Assembly (NCBI GenBank): GCA_016934675.1
Contig: JAFGSJ010000024.1
Location: forward strand, 62,001-126,000
DNA length: 64,000 nt
DNA from: a bacterium
GTDB lineage: Bacteria; CSSED10-310; JAFGSJ01
Direction: 5' to 3'
Shown: piece by piece, positions 7,766 to 15,526 of the stretch
How positions within the stretch are numbered: position 1 is the first letter of the stretch
Layout: each line of letters begins with the position of its first letter
The notes under the pieces: model-generated
Database searches by the model: none
What the model saw: the letters and a program-made list of their open reading frames with translations, nothing else
Told to the model about the DNA's origin: nothing
Translations under genes and position numbers: made by a program

Positions 7766-9158
7766 ATTGTCCTCCCAAAAAGTGATAATTCTGAAGATCG
7801 ATTCCCAACCTTTGCATCCGTGATGAAAGTGTCCGTCTCGGTATAGCCAACAGTTGAGCAGCTTTGGTGATATTACCCCCGGTCATGTTCAGGGCCTTCG
7901 AAATCAGCGAGATTTCGAAATGATTCAATTCATTGTTCAGATCGATCCCGTCAGTGGTCAGCACGGGACTGACATATTCCGGCGGTTTATGCAGCGAGGG
8001 TGGCAGATCATCAAGCCTGATTTCATTTTGATCGGACAGGGCTATGGCCCGCTCGATACAGTTTTCGAGTTCACGGACATTACCCGGCCACGAATAATTC
8101 ATCAAGGTTTTAAGGACCTCATGGGAAAGGTGTTTCAATTCGACTTCATATTTCTCACAGAATTTATTCAGAAAATGGTTGGCTAACTCCGGGATATCCT
8201 CAGGCCGTTCACTGAGGCCCGGCAATTGAATATTGACCACATTCAGGCGATAATATAGGTCTTCCCGAAAACGGTTTTCCTTGACCTCCGTTTCCAGTCT
8301 CTTGTTCGTGGCACTGATGATCCGGGTATTGACCTGCTTGGTCTTGGTTCCACCGACCGGCTTGATTTCGCCAGTCTGTATAGCCCGGAGTAACTTGGCC
8401 TGGGTATAGAGTGATAAATCGGCTATTTCATCGAGAAACAGGGTCCCGCCATCCGCTTCCTCGAACAGGCCCTGTTTACTGAGATATGCATTGGTAAATG
8501 CGCCTTTGACATGACCGAACATCTCACTTTCCATGAGAGTGTCCGGGATGGCACTGCAATTCACCGAAACAAAAGCAGACTGTGCTCGTTTACTGTTGTA
8601 GTGGATGGCATGGGCAACGAGTTCTTTCCCCGTTCCACTGTCACCTGTTATGAGAACATTGGTGTCTGAAGCGGCCAGTCTTCCGATCAAACGATACACC
8701 TGTTGCATGACCTGGCTCTGACCAATGATGTTCTCAAAATGATATTTTTCCTTGAGCTTATTTTTCAGGGCCCTGTTTTCACGAGAAAGATCGCAATGAC
8801 GGAGTGCATTGCGGACCGTGACCCTGATTTCATCGGTGATAAAGGGCTTGGTAATATAATCAAAGGCACCATAACGCAAAGCGGCAACCGCGGTTTCGAC
8901 CGAACCAAAGGCAGTCATAATAATCACCGGTAAATCAGGATCGACTTCCTTTATTTTTTTTAACAGCTCGATTCCATCCAAACCGGTCATTTGAATATCG
9001 GATATCAGAAGATCAAAGTGGTTTCGTTGGAAAAGTTCGAGAGCAGTCATTCCGTCTTCAGCAGTCTCGACAGAAAACCCTTCCTTTTCCAGGGTGTCAC
9101 GGAGCACCATCCGCATGATCTCTTCATCATCGGCTATCAGGATACAACGATCAGACAT
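7755..9158 (-). CDS. NtrC-family sigma-54-dependent response regulator
   Basis: Of 467 residues, 1-120 are a receiver domain (ILIADDEE acidic pocket, phospho-Asp in DLLISDIQM, Lys in YITKPF). About 140-375 form a sigma-54-interacting AAA+ domain with Walker A GDSGTGKE, Walker [10 protein letters not shown] and an arginine-finger region. About 410-460 are a Fis-type helix-turn-helix ([19 protein letters not shown]). The loop that contacts sigma-54 reads GAFTNA, not the standard GAFTGA. A TTG at 9185 extends the frame, but the ATG at 9158 has GAGGGG eight bases upstream and is the better start. It overlaps grpE by 11 bases, suggesting a link to stress chaperone expression. No cognate histidine kinase is adjacent. 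Confidence 0.92.
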   Translation of the reverse strand: MSDRCILIADDEEIMRMVLRDTLEKEGFSVETAEDGMTALELFQRNHFDLLISDIQMTGLDGIELLKKIKEVDPDLPVIIMTAFGSVETAVAALRYGAFDYITKPFITDEIRVTVRNALRHCDLSRENRALKNKLKEKYHFENIIGQSQVMQQVYRLIGRLAASDTNVLITGDSGTGKELVAHAIHYNSKRAQSAFVSVNCSAIPDTLMESEMFGHVKGAFTNAYLSKQGLFEEADGGTLFLDEIADLSLYTQAKLLRAIQTGEIKPVGGTKTKQVNTRIISATNKRLETEVKENRFREDLYYRLNVVNIQLPGLSERPEDIPELANHFLNKFCEKYEVELKHLSHEVLKTLMNYSWPGNVRELENCIERAIALSDQNEIRLDDLPPSLHKPPEYVSPVLTTDGIDLNNELNHFEISLISKALNMTGGNITKAAQLLAIPRRTLSSRMQRLGIDLQNYHFLGGQYDS

Positions 9159-9362
9159 GCCCTCGACCCCTCGTTGACAGGACAAATCGACTATCTTTTT
9201 TGCCTGGCGAATTCACGCACCTCAATCCATGGGTTTTGTTTGATTAGTAGAACAATACAAGTGCAAAAACAACATGTTCGGGGCGGGTCTGCCTGTTACC
9301 GAGGCTCTGAACATTGATTTTCGCGGGACATTAGTGTAATACACAGGCATAAAGGATTGAAA

Positions 9363-10517
9363 ATGTGGTCCATGAACCTTTCAAAATACAGCTATGGCCT
9401 CGATGTCTGCCGCAGCCTTTTCCATCGGCTCTTGGCCCAAATTGCTCCCCTGCATTACCTCGCTGGTTTTTGGGACGAATTGGCAGCCACTGATCCCAAC
9501 CAGGCAATCCTGACCGGTGTAACCGATGATCAAGAATTTCTTAAATCTGGTCGCTGCTCACTCGGTTTTCTTGAAAACCACATCGTGCTTGATTCGACCT
9601 GGCATGTGCTTGATTATGGCTGCGGGACCGGTCGAGTCACCCGTTTCATTGCGCCCAAGGTTCGACGGGTCACTGCTGCTGATATTTCCGGGACAATGCT
9701 CTCGCTTTTAAAGCAGGAAACAAAACACATCTCTACGATCACAGCGGTCAGAATACGTTCCAGATCTCTGAAAGAACTCCCGGACAACGAGTATGATCTC
9801 ATATTCTCCATGCTCGTCCTGCAACATCTGAACAAAACCAATGCCTCAAAGACCCTTTTTCATCTCGGCCATAAACTGAAAACAGGCGGATATATGTTCC
9901 TGCAATTTCCATCAGCGGACTATAAACGTACCTTTCCGGAGCTGTATGATCGGATGAGTGAGACCGATGCTTCTCAACCCGGTTTGGCCCGCCTTTATTA
10001 TCCTCATGAAATTGAGATGCTTTTACATGACAATCAGCTCTGCCCCCTGAAGTTTGAATACCGTGACGGCGATTACTATGTTTCCGCCCGGAAAGTCGTG
10101 GGACCGGACGCCTTGAAACCTTTACCGCCCCCTTTTCAGGAACGCTATGCCGCCGACATTGCTGTCATGAGTGGAGCATCCTCCTGGCCCACAGGTCAGA
10201 AATACTCCCTGACCTGTCGTCTCAGAAACATCGGGAACATGAGCTGGCGTAATGACGAAACCGATTTGGTCAACTATGTTCAACTTGGTGTCAGCCTGGC
10301 TGCCGATGACGGCCATATCATCATTCGCGATTTTGCCAGGCAGGCCTTGCCCACGGTGCTTGGACCGGATGCTGAAATAACCCTGAGCATAACCTGTCCG
10401 GCCATAACGGAAAAGGGACGGTATTTCCTGCTCATCGATATGGTCAATGAACGTCATTTCTGGTTCCATGATCTGGCCGGGACAGTCTGCCGCCATGCTG
10501 TTGAAGTTATCTCTTGA
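9363..10517 (+). CDS. SAM-dependent methyltransferase fused to a C-terminal Ig-like domain
   Basis: Residues about 70-190 form a class I methyltransferase with the SAM-binding motif VLDYGCGTGRVTRF and a later acidic motif (YDLIFSMLVLQHL). Residues about 255-384 look like a beta-sandwich (RNIGNMSWRND, VQLGVSL, RYFLLIDMVNERHFWF), similar in pattern to Ig-like domains attached to O-antigen and glycan-modifying proteins. A role in methylating a glycan or lipid-linked saccharide is plausible but inferred. The ATG at 9363 has AAGGA at 9352-9356; the upstream in-frame TTG at 9357 sits directly on that site and is rejected. The gene is divergent from the NtrC-type regulator. Confidence 0.8.
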   Translation: MWSMNLSKYSYGLDVCRSLFHRLLAQIAPLHYLAGFWDELAATDPNQAILTGVTDDQEFLKSGRCSLGFLENHIVLDSTWHVLDYGCGTGRVTRFIAPKVRRVTAADISGTMLSLLKQETKHISTITAVRIRSRSLKELPDNEYDLIFSMLVLQHLNKTNASKTLFHLGHKLKTGGYMFLQFPSADYKRTFPELYDRMSETDASQPGLARLYYPHEIEMLLHDNQLCPLKFEYRDGDYYVSARKVVGPDALKPLPPPFQERYAADIAVMSGASSWPTGQKYSLTCRLRNIGNMSWRNDETDLVNYVQLGVSLAADDGHIIIRDFARQALPTVLGPDAEITLSITCPAITEKGRYFLLIDMVNERHFWFHDLAGTVCRHAVEVIS

Positions 10518-10527
10518 AAAGTATTTC

Positions 10528-10556
10528 TTTACCCTGGCTCCCAAAACTGCTATAGT
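10528..10556 (+). promoter_or_regulatory. Possible sigma-70 promoter for the VWA gene
   Basis: TTTACC at 10528-10533 and TATAGT at 10551-10556 are separated by 17 bases, about 70 bases upstream of the VWA start codon. The -10 element lies inside a small palindrome, TGCTA-TAG-TAGCA (10547-10559). Confidence 0.42.
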
Positions 10557-10625
10557 AGCATTACATGCTTAACTTTCGGAATGACCTGTTCGGTTTCATA
10601 ACGGATGTTCATGGGAGAAGAGTAG

Positions 10626-11462
10626 ATGTGGTCTAAAACGTTTTGGATTGCTGTATGTCTTGGAATGGTTTGGACAAACAGTCTGGCTCAAACAGTCGAT
10701 CCTCGTTTACGCCACAATCTCTACATCATCTTTGACGGCTCGGGCAGTATGGATGATGAAGAATGTTCTGCGCCATACACCAAGATCGAGGTTGCCAAAA
10801 AAGCATTGATTACCTTTCTCGATACAATACCGGCTGATTACAATCTTGGGCTGTACGTCTTTGATCATCACGGTCAACGCGAGCTGTTCGCCCTTGGACA
10901 ACTCGAGCGCGGCAGTCTTTTTGATAAGATCAGTGCGATCCGGGCTGGGGGATCGACCCCGCTGTGTTCTTCGATCGAGTTTGCTTCGACCAAGTTGCTT
11001 GAACAGAAGGAAAAACAACTCGGCTATGGCCATTATATGTTGCTGATCGTTACCGATGGTAGAGCAAATCGTGAAGCGGAATTGCCGGCTTCTCTTCAAC
11101 CGGTGATCGAGCAGGGTATCATTATTCAGGTTATCGGTTTTTGTCTCTCACAGTCCCATTCTTTGCAGAAAATGGTCCATGCATATCGGGACGCTAATTC
11201 AGCACAGGAACTCGTTACTGCTTTGTCCGAGGTTCTGGGCGAAGCAGACCGGTTCGTCGATTTCGGGGATTGGCGGGAATTTGAACAACTGATCGAGAGC
11301 GGGGAACAGGTTGCGGCGCGGAACAGCAAGACCCTTGCTCAGCAGGATTCACAATCGTATCCGATCCTGATTTCGGTCAGCATCTTGATTCTTACAGGGT
11401 TAGTGCTCATTCTTTTATTGAGCAGACGCCATTCCCCGGGGAACAGGTCCCGAGAGGAATGA
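10626..11462 (+). CDS. Membrane-anchored von Willebrand factor A domain protein
   Basis: The 278-residue product has an N-terminal signal sequence (about 1-21, ending in SLAQ), a VWA domain from about 30 to 215, and one C-terminal membrane segment (about 248-268, ILISVSILILTGLVLILLL) with a short basic tail. All MIDAS metal-site parts are visible: DGSGS, the Thr in GGSTPLCSS, and the Asp in VTDGRANRE. The domain should therefore bind a divalent metal and a protein ligand on the periplasmic side. GGGAGAAG-type spacing before the ATG is acceptable. No MoxR-type ATPase, the usual partner of cytoplasmic VWA proteins, is present nearby, so the partner is unknown. It ends 14 bases before the convergent ispG stop. 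Confidence 0.85.
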   Translation: MWSKTFWIAVCLGMVWTNSLAQTVDPRLRHNLYIIFDGSGSMDDEECSAPYTKIEVAKKALITFLDTIPADYNLGLYVFDHHGQRELFALGQLERGSLFDKISAIRAGGSTPLCSSIEFASTKLLEQKEKQLGYGHYMLLIVTDGRANREAELPASLQPVIEQGIIIQVIGFCLSQSHSLQKMVHAYRDANSAQELVTALSEVLGEADRFVDFGDWREFEQLIESGEQVAARNSKTLAQQDSQSYPILISVSILILTGLVLILLLSRRHSPGNRSREE

Positions 11463-11476
11463 TACTTTTAGCATGA

Positions 11477-12550
11477 TTACTTGTTCAGCAACTGTTTTAA
11501 AGCCTTCCGGAAGGCTTCCAGTAATGATGCTTCAGGATACTTACCGATTGTTTGGCCTTTGATGAAGATCAGACCACTCTTTTTCCCGCCGGCTATCCCG
11601 ATATCGGCTTCGCGTGCTTCACCGGGGCCATTGACCTCACAACCCATGACTGCAACAGTCAAGGGCTGATCGATACCCTCGATCTCTTGCTCGACTTGCC
11701 GGACCAGTGGTAATATGTCATATTTGCATCGACCGCAGGTGGGACAGGAGACAAGGGTGGGCCCCTTCTGTCTTAAGCCAAGTGCCTTTAGAATCTCGAA
11801 ACCGACTTTCACTTCTTCCGAGGGCGATCCGGTCAGCGAGACCCTGATGGTGTCTCCTAGGCCGGCCTGCAGCAAAATACCAAGCCCTACTGCTGATTTA
11901 ATCGAACCGGTTCCGGGCGGTCCTGCTTCGGTTATACCCAGATGGAGCGGGTAATCAACTTCGCGAGCTAACCCGGTATATGCTTCAATGGTCAAGGGCA
12001 CGGATGAAGCTTTGAGGGATATTTTGATCTGCTCGAATTTGAGCCGTTCGAGAATCCTGATGTGTTCCAATGCACTGGCGACCATGGCCGCTCCATTCAC
12101 ACCACCATGTTTCCTGATCAGTTTCCGATCCAGTGAACCGGCGTTCACTCCAATCCTGATCGGGACCGAGTGGGCCTGCGCCGCAGCCACGACACAGCGG
12201 ACCCGCTCGTGCGGGCCGATATTGCCCGGATTGATCCGCAGGCCGGCGACACCTTTTTCGACTGAGGCAACAGCCAGACGATAATCAAAGTGAATATCGG
12301 CAACAATCGGGACCTTCACTGCCTCAATAAAACGATCAAGATAGTCCAGGCTACCCGCTTCGGGTATGGCTACTCTGATAATCTCACATCCGGCAGCTTC
12401 GAGTTGGTGGGCCTGAAGAATCGCTTGTTCAATACGTTCCAACGGGACCTTTAACATTGATTGGACCCGAATCGGCTCACCCTGACCAAGAAAGAAATGA
12501 CCGAGTCGAATCCGACGTGTTTGCTCTCGTGTATACATGGTCCTTTTCAA
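11477..12550 (-). CDS. ispG: 4-hydroxy-3-methylbut-2-enyl diphosphate synthase
   Basis: IspG (GcpE) converts MEcPP to HMBPP in the methylerythritol phosphate route to isoprenoids, using a [4Fe-4S] cluster. The 357-residue length fits the two-domain bacterial form. The N-terminal TIM-barrel part has the family start (RRIRLGHFFLGQGEPIRVQS), and the C-terminal domain carries cluster cysteines in SCPTCGRCKYD plus GCEVNGPGEA. The start ATG at 12550 overlaps the rseP stop by four bases (ATGA), which indicates translational coupling. It is the last gene of the dxr-rseP-ispG operon and meets the VWA gene convergently. Confidence 0.95.
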   Translation of the reverse strand: MKRTMYTREQTRRIRLGHFFLGQGEPIRVQSMLKVPLERIEQAILQAHQLEAAGCEIIRVAIPEAGSLDYLDRFIEAVKVPIVADIHFDYRLAVASVEKGVAGLRINPGNIGPHERVRCVVAAAQAHSVPIRIGVNAGSLDRKLIRKHGGVNGAAMVASALEHIRILERLKFEQIKISLKASSVPLTIEAYTGLAREVDYPLHLGITEAGPPGTGSIKSAVGLGILLQAGLGDTIRVSLTGSPSEEVKVGFEILKALGLRQKGPTLVSCPTCGRCKYDILPLVRQVEQEIEGIDQPLTVAVMGCEVNGPGEAREADIGIAGGKKSGLIFIKGQTIGKYPEASLLEAFRKALKQLLNK

Positions 12551-14145
12551 GGCGTGAGCACTTTTCCCAAAATACGGACAATGTCATTATAGGTCACATA
12601 GAGAATCAAGGGGACCAGAATAAGAAAACCAATCTGTTGCAGGACAACCTGGAGTCTGATACTAAGCGGTTTTCGGCGGATACCTTCGACCAGTAAAACC
12701 ACCATCATACCACCATCGAGTACAGGGATGGGAAAGAAATTAATGATACCCAGATTGACACTGAGAATAGCCAGAAACTGCAATAGTTCCTTAATCCCCG
12801 CTTTAGCCTGTTGACCAATCATCTGGGTGATCCCGACCGGCCCAGCCAGATTGTCCATAGTTACTTCACGCTGGACCAGTTTCTGAATAGATATGAAAAT
12901 AAGCTGTGAATAAAAGATGGTCGATTGAAACCCGACTTGCAATGATCGAGCTAGACCGATTTTTTCACGACCGATTTCCTTGAACGCATCTTTGCTGTAA
13001 TTGGAGATACCGATTAAACCTTCGCCATTCAAGGGATTCTTGATCGGAATCAGCTCTGAGACAAACGGTTCCGAACGGTTCAGGGTCACGATCAATGTCG
13101 TTGTGACATCATGCCCCCGAAAACGATATAAAACCCTTTTCCAAAGCGGAATCTGCTCCTCAACTACCTGAACAATCCGGTCACCGACCAGAATACCGGC
13201 TTTGTATGCGTTACTCTGGTGTTTTACGGCTGTAACAACCTTCTGTGCATCGATCTCGAGACCACATCCGTTCAGGTCCTTACTCTTGTTCTGGCTGAGC
13301 ACACGTAATTCGAACGGTCCGTTGCGAACTATCGTCAATTGTATCGGCTTGAGGGGATTTTTGGCTACGATATCACGCATCTCTGCCCATTGTTCAATAG
13401 GAGTATCATTAATAGCCCGGATGAGGTCGCCACTTTGGAGCGAAAGCCTGGCTTTAGCGGCGGGCTGGTCCTCATAGACTTCACCTATTCTGGCTTCAAG
13501 GTACGGTGTAATGCCAAATCGACCCCGTTTCTTTTCACTACCCTCGAGTTCAATACCTTTCGGGGACAAGGTTACAGTCATGGTCTCCAAAGCACGCTCA
13601 ATTTCCAGAGTGACAGTCTGATCCGGTGATTCAACAATGATTTGGGCCAATTCATCCCAGGATTTCACGGCCCGATCATTGATGTGTTTTATTATGTCTC
13701 CCTTTTGCAGGACCGCATATTCAGACATGTCCGGATCGAGGAGACCCACCTTCAAAGTGCTTTCATATTTCGGATATCCCCAGAAAAAAACAAGGAAGGT
13801 AAACACAAAAAAAGCCAGGAAAATATTCATGAGCGAACCGGCCGATGCGATCATAAATCGCTGCCACCAAGGTTTGGATGGGAACTCCCAGGGTTGACCG
13901 GTCAAACGTTCCATAGATTCTTTATCCGGTACATCAAATTGCCCGGCCATGTTAACATAGCCACCTAAGGGTATAATCGAAACACGATAATCGGTTTCTC
14001 CGATCTTGAAACCAAAAAGACGCGGCCCGAAACCAAGCGAAAAAACTTCGACCCGGACCCCCACCGCTTTGGCTACAAGAAAATGTCCCAGCTCATGTAT
14101 AAAAATGAGAATTCCAAAAAAAATGATGATTTCAAGAACAATCAT
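12547..14145 (-). CDS. rseP: RseP-type site-2 zinc metalloprotease with three PDZ-like modules
   Basis: This intramembrane protease cuts single-pass membrane proteins, including anti-sigma factors and leftover signal peptides. The first membrane helix has the zinc motif HELGH (near residue 18). The C-terminal helices include the second active-site motif, NFFPIPVLDGG, near residue 480. At 532 residues it is about 80 longer than E. coli RseP. The extra length is periplasmic: three PDZ-like modules at roughly 125-205, 205-290 and 290-380 (the last containing NAYKAGILVGDRIVQVV), where two are usual. It overlaps dxr by 14 bases and ispG by 4. No ECF sigma factor or anti-sigma gene is nearby to suggest the substrate. 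Confidence 0.93.
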   Translation of the reverse strand: MIVLEIIIFFGILIFIHELGHFLVAKAVGVRVEVFSLGFGPRLFGFKIGETDYRVSIIPLGGYVNMAGQFDVPDKESMERLTGQPWEFPSKPWWQRFMIASAGSLMNIFLAFFVFTFLVFFWGYPKYESTLKVGLLDPDMSEYAVLQKGDIIKHINDRAVKSWDELAQIIVESPDQTVTLEIERALETMTVTLSPKGIELEGSEKKRGRFGITPYLEARIGEVYEDQPAAKARLSLQSGDLIRAINDTPIEQWAEMRDIVAKNPLKPIQLTIVRNGPFELRVLSQNKSKDLNGCGLEIDAQKVVTAVKHQSNAYKAGILVGDRIVQVVEEQIPLWKRVLYRFRGHDVTTTLIVTLNRSEPFVSELIPIKNPLNGEGLIGISNYSKDAFKEIGREKIGLARSLQVGFQSTIFYSQLIFISIQKLVQREVTMDNLAGPVGITQMIGQQAKAGIKELLQFLAILSVNLGIINFFPIPVLDGGMMVVLLVEGIRRKPLSIRLQVVLQQIGFLILVPLILYVTYNDIVRILGKVLTP

Positions 14146-15310
14146 GCTCTCGTCCTATCTGATTGATGGTCCGTTCAGCCTGGACCCGGGCCTGCATATC
14201 AACAGCAATAATGTCATCAAAGCTCTGGACCTGGCTTGTTCCCTCTTTTTCAAGGGTCTGGCTGATGACCTTTGGAATCTGATCAAGCCGAATACGATTA
14301 TCCAGAAATGCCTGTACTGCCACTTCATCAGAACTGTTTAAAACAATAGGTGCACTGCCGCCCATTTTCAATGCTTCATACGCCAGGGCTAAACATGGAA
14401 AACGGTCGTGATCAGGCTCCTCGAAAGTCAATTGCCTGGTCTCGATCAAATCAAGCTGGGGCAAATCGAGCGACCATCGTTCCGGATACGTCAGTGCATA
14501 CAGAATGGGTATTCTCATATCGGGACAACCAAGTTGACTGATGATACTCCCATCATGATAGCGGACCATGGAATGAATAACACTCTGGCGATGGACCACC
14601 ACCTCGATCCGATCTGACGGTATCCCGAATAACCAGCGAGCTTCGATTACCTCGAGCCCCTTGTTCATCAGGGTTGCTGAATCAATCGTGATTTTGGGTC
14701 CCATGGCCCAAATGGGATGACTCAGGGCCTGCGCCGGCGTGACTGTCTCGAGCTGGCTCCCGGAATAATCGATAAAAGGTCCGCCTGAGGCCGTCAGTAT
14801 CAAACTCCTGATATCTTCAGCCCGGTTTCCCTGAAGACATTGAAAAATCGCCGAGTGTTCACTGTCAATAGGAATGATTCGAGAACCTTTGTCACGGGCC
14901 AATTTCGTCAGATAGTGCCCGGCCATGACCATGGATTCCTTGTTGGCCAGGCCAACGTCTTTTCCTGCTGCCAGAGCTATTTTTGTCGGAAGCATACCAG
15001 CGGAGCCGGACAGGGCTGAAATGACCATGTCTGCGTCACTGATCGAGGCGGCCTGCTTTAATCCGTCTTGACCAAACACATACTCCCGATTATGTTCATC
15101 ACTCACCTGATATAAAAAATCACGGTGTTCTTGTGAACCTACCGAGATCAAGCCCGGTCGAAATTCAATCATTTGTTGCCGCAGCAATTCTACGTTAGAC
15201 CCAGCGGCCAGGGCCACGATCGCGAATTTTTCGGGAAACCGGCGGACAATGTCCAAGGTCATCCGTCCGATTGAACCGGTCGATCCGAGTAACGCGATTT
15301 TTTTGATCAT
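14132..15310 (-). CDS. dxr: 1-deoxy-D-xylulose 5-phosphate reductoisomerase
   Basis: Dxr (IspC) makes 2-C-methyl-D-erythritol 4-phosphate with NADPH, the committed step of the MEP pathway. The product has 392 residues. The N-terminal NADPH-binding motif is LLGSTGSIG. The metal and substrate region includes IIPIDSEHSAIFQ, ASGGPF and NKGLEVIEARWLFG, all diagnostic. An ATG at 15322 is in frame, but the ATG at 15310 has GAGG six bases before it and starts the conserved MIKKIALLGS, so it is preferred. The gene leads the dxr-rseP-ispG operon, a common bacterial arrangement. The opposite-strand histidine kinase begins 216 bases away. Confidence 0.95.
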   Translation of the reverse strand: MIKKIALLGSTGSIGRMTLDIVRRFPEKFAIVALAAGSNVELLRQQMIEFRPGLISVGSQEHRDFLYQVSDEHNREYVFGQDGLKQAASISDADMVISALSGSAGMLPTKIALAAGKDVGLANKESMVMAGHYLTKLARDKGSRIIPIDSEHSAIFQCLQGNRAEDIRSLILTASGGPFIDYSGSQLETVTPAQALSHPIWAMGPKITIDSATLMNKGLEVIEARWLFGIPSDRIEVVVHRQSVIHSMVRYHDGSIISQLGCPDMRIPILYALTYPERWSLDLPQLDLIETRQLTFEEPDHDRFPCLALAYEALKMGGSAPIVLNSSDEVAVQAFLDNRIRLDQIPKVISQTLEKEGTSQVQSFDDIIAVDMQARVQAERTINQIGREHDCS

Positions 15311-15335
15311 AATCTGCCTCATTTCCCGCCGTTTT

Positions 15336-15363
15336 GTACTATCACTTTTTCTGTCTGAGTCAA
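15336..15363 (-). promoter_or_regulatory. Weak candidate promoter for dxr-rseP-ispG
   Basis: On the minus strand TTGACT (15358-15363) is followed after 16 bases by TAGTAC (15336-15341). The -35 is good but the -10 matches poorly. It is placed about 25 bases before the dxr start codon. Confidence 0.3.
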
Positions 15364-15526
15364 TGCTATTGCCCCGCGAACTTCTGATAGGAAGAAAATT
15401 AATGAAATATTTATCTAAATTTGCTAGAATATTGAAAAAGCTGTTCTATACAAAATTTACTTAATCAGGCACATCGCACAGGGCATGGTCTGAAAGACCA
15501 GTGAAGACACGGGGAGTCTAGCGCTT

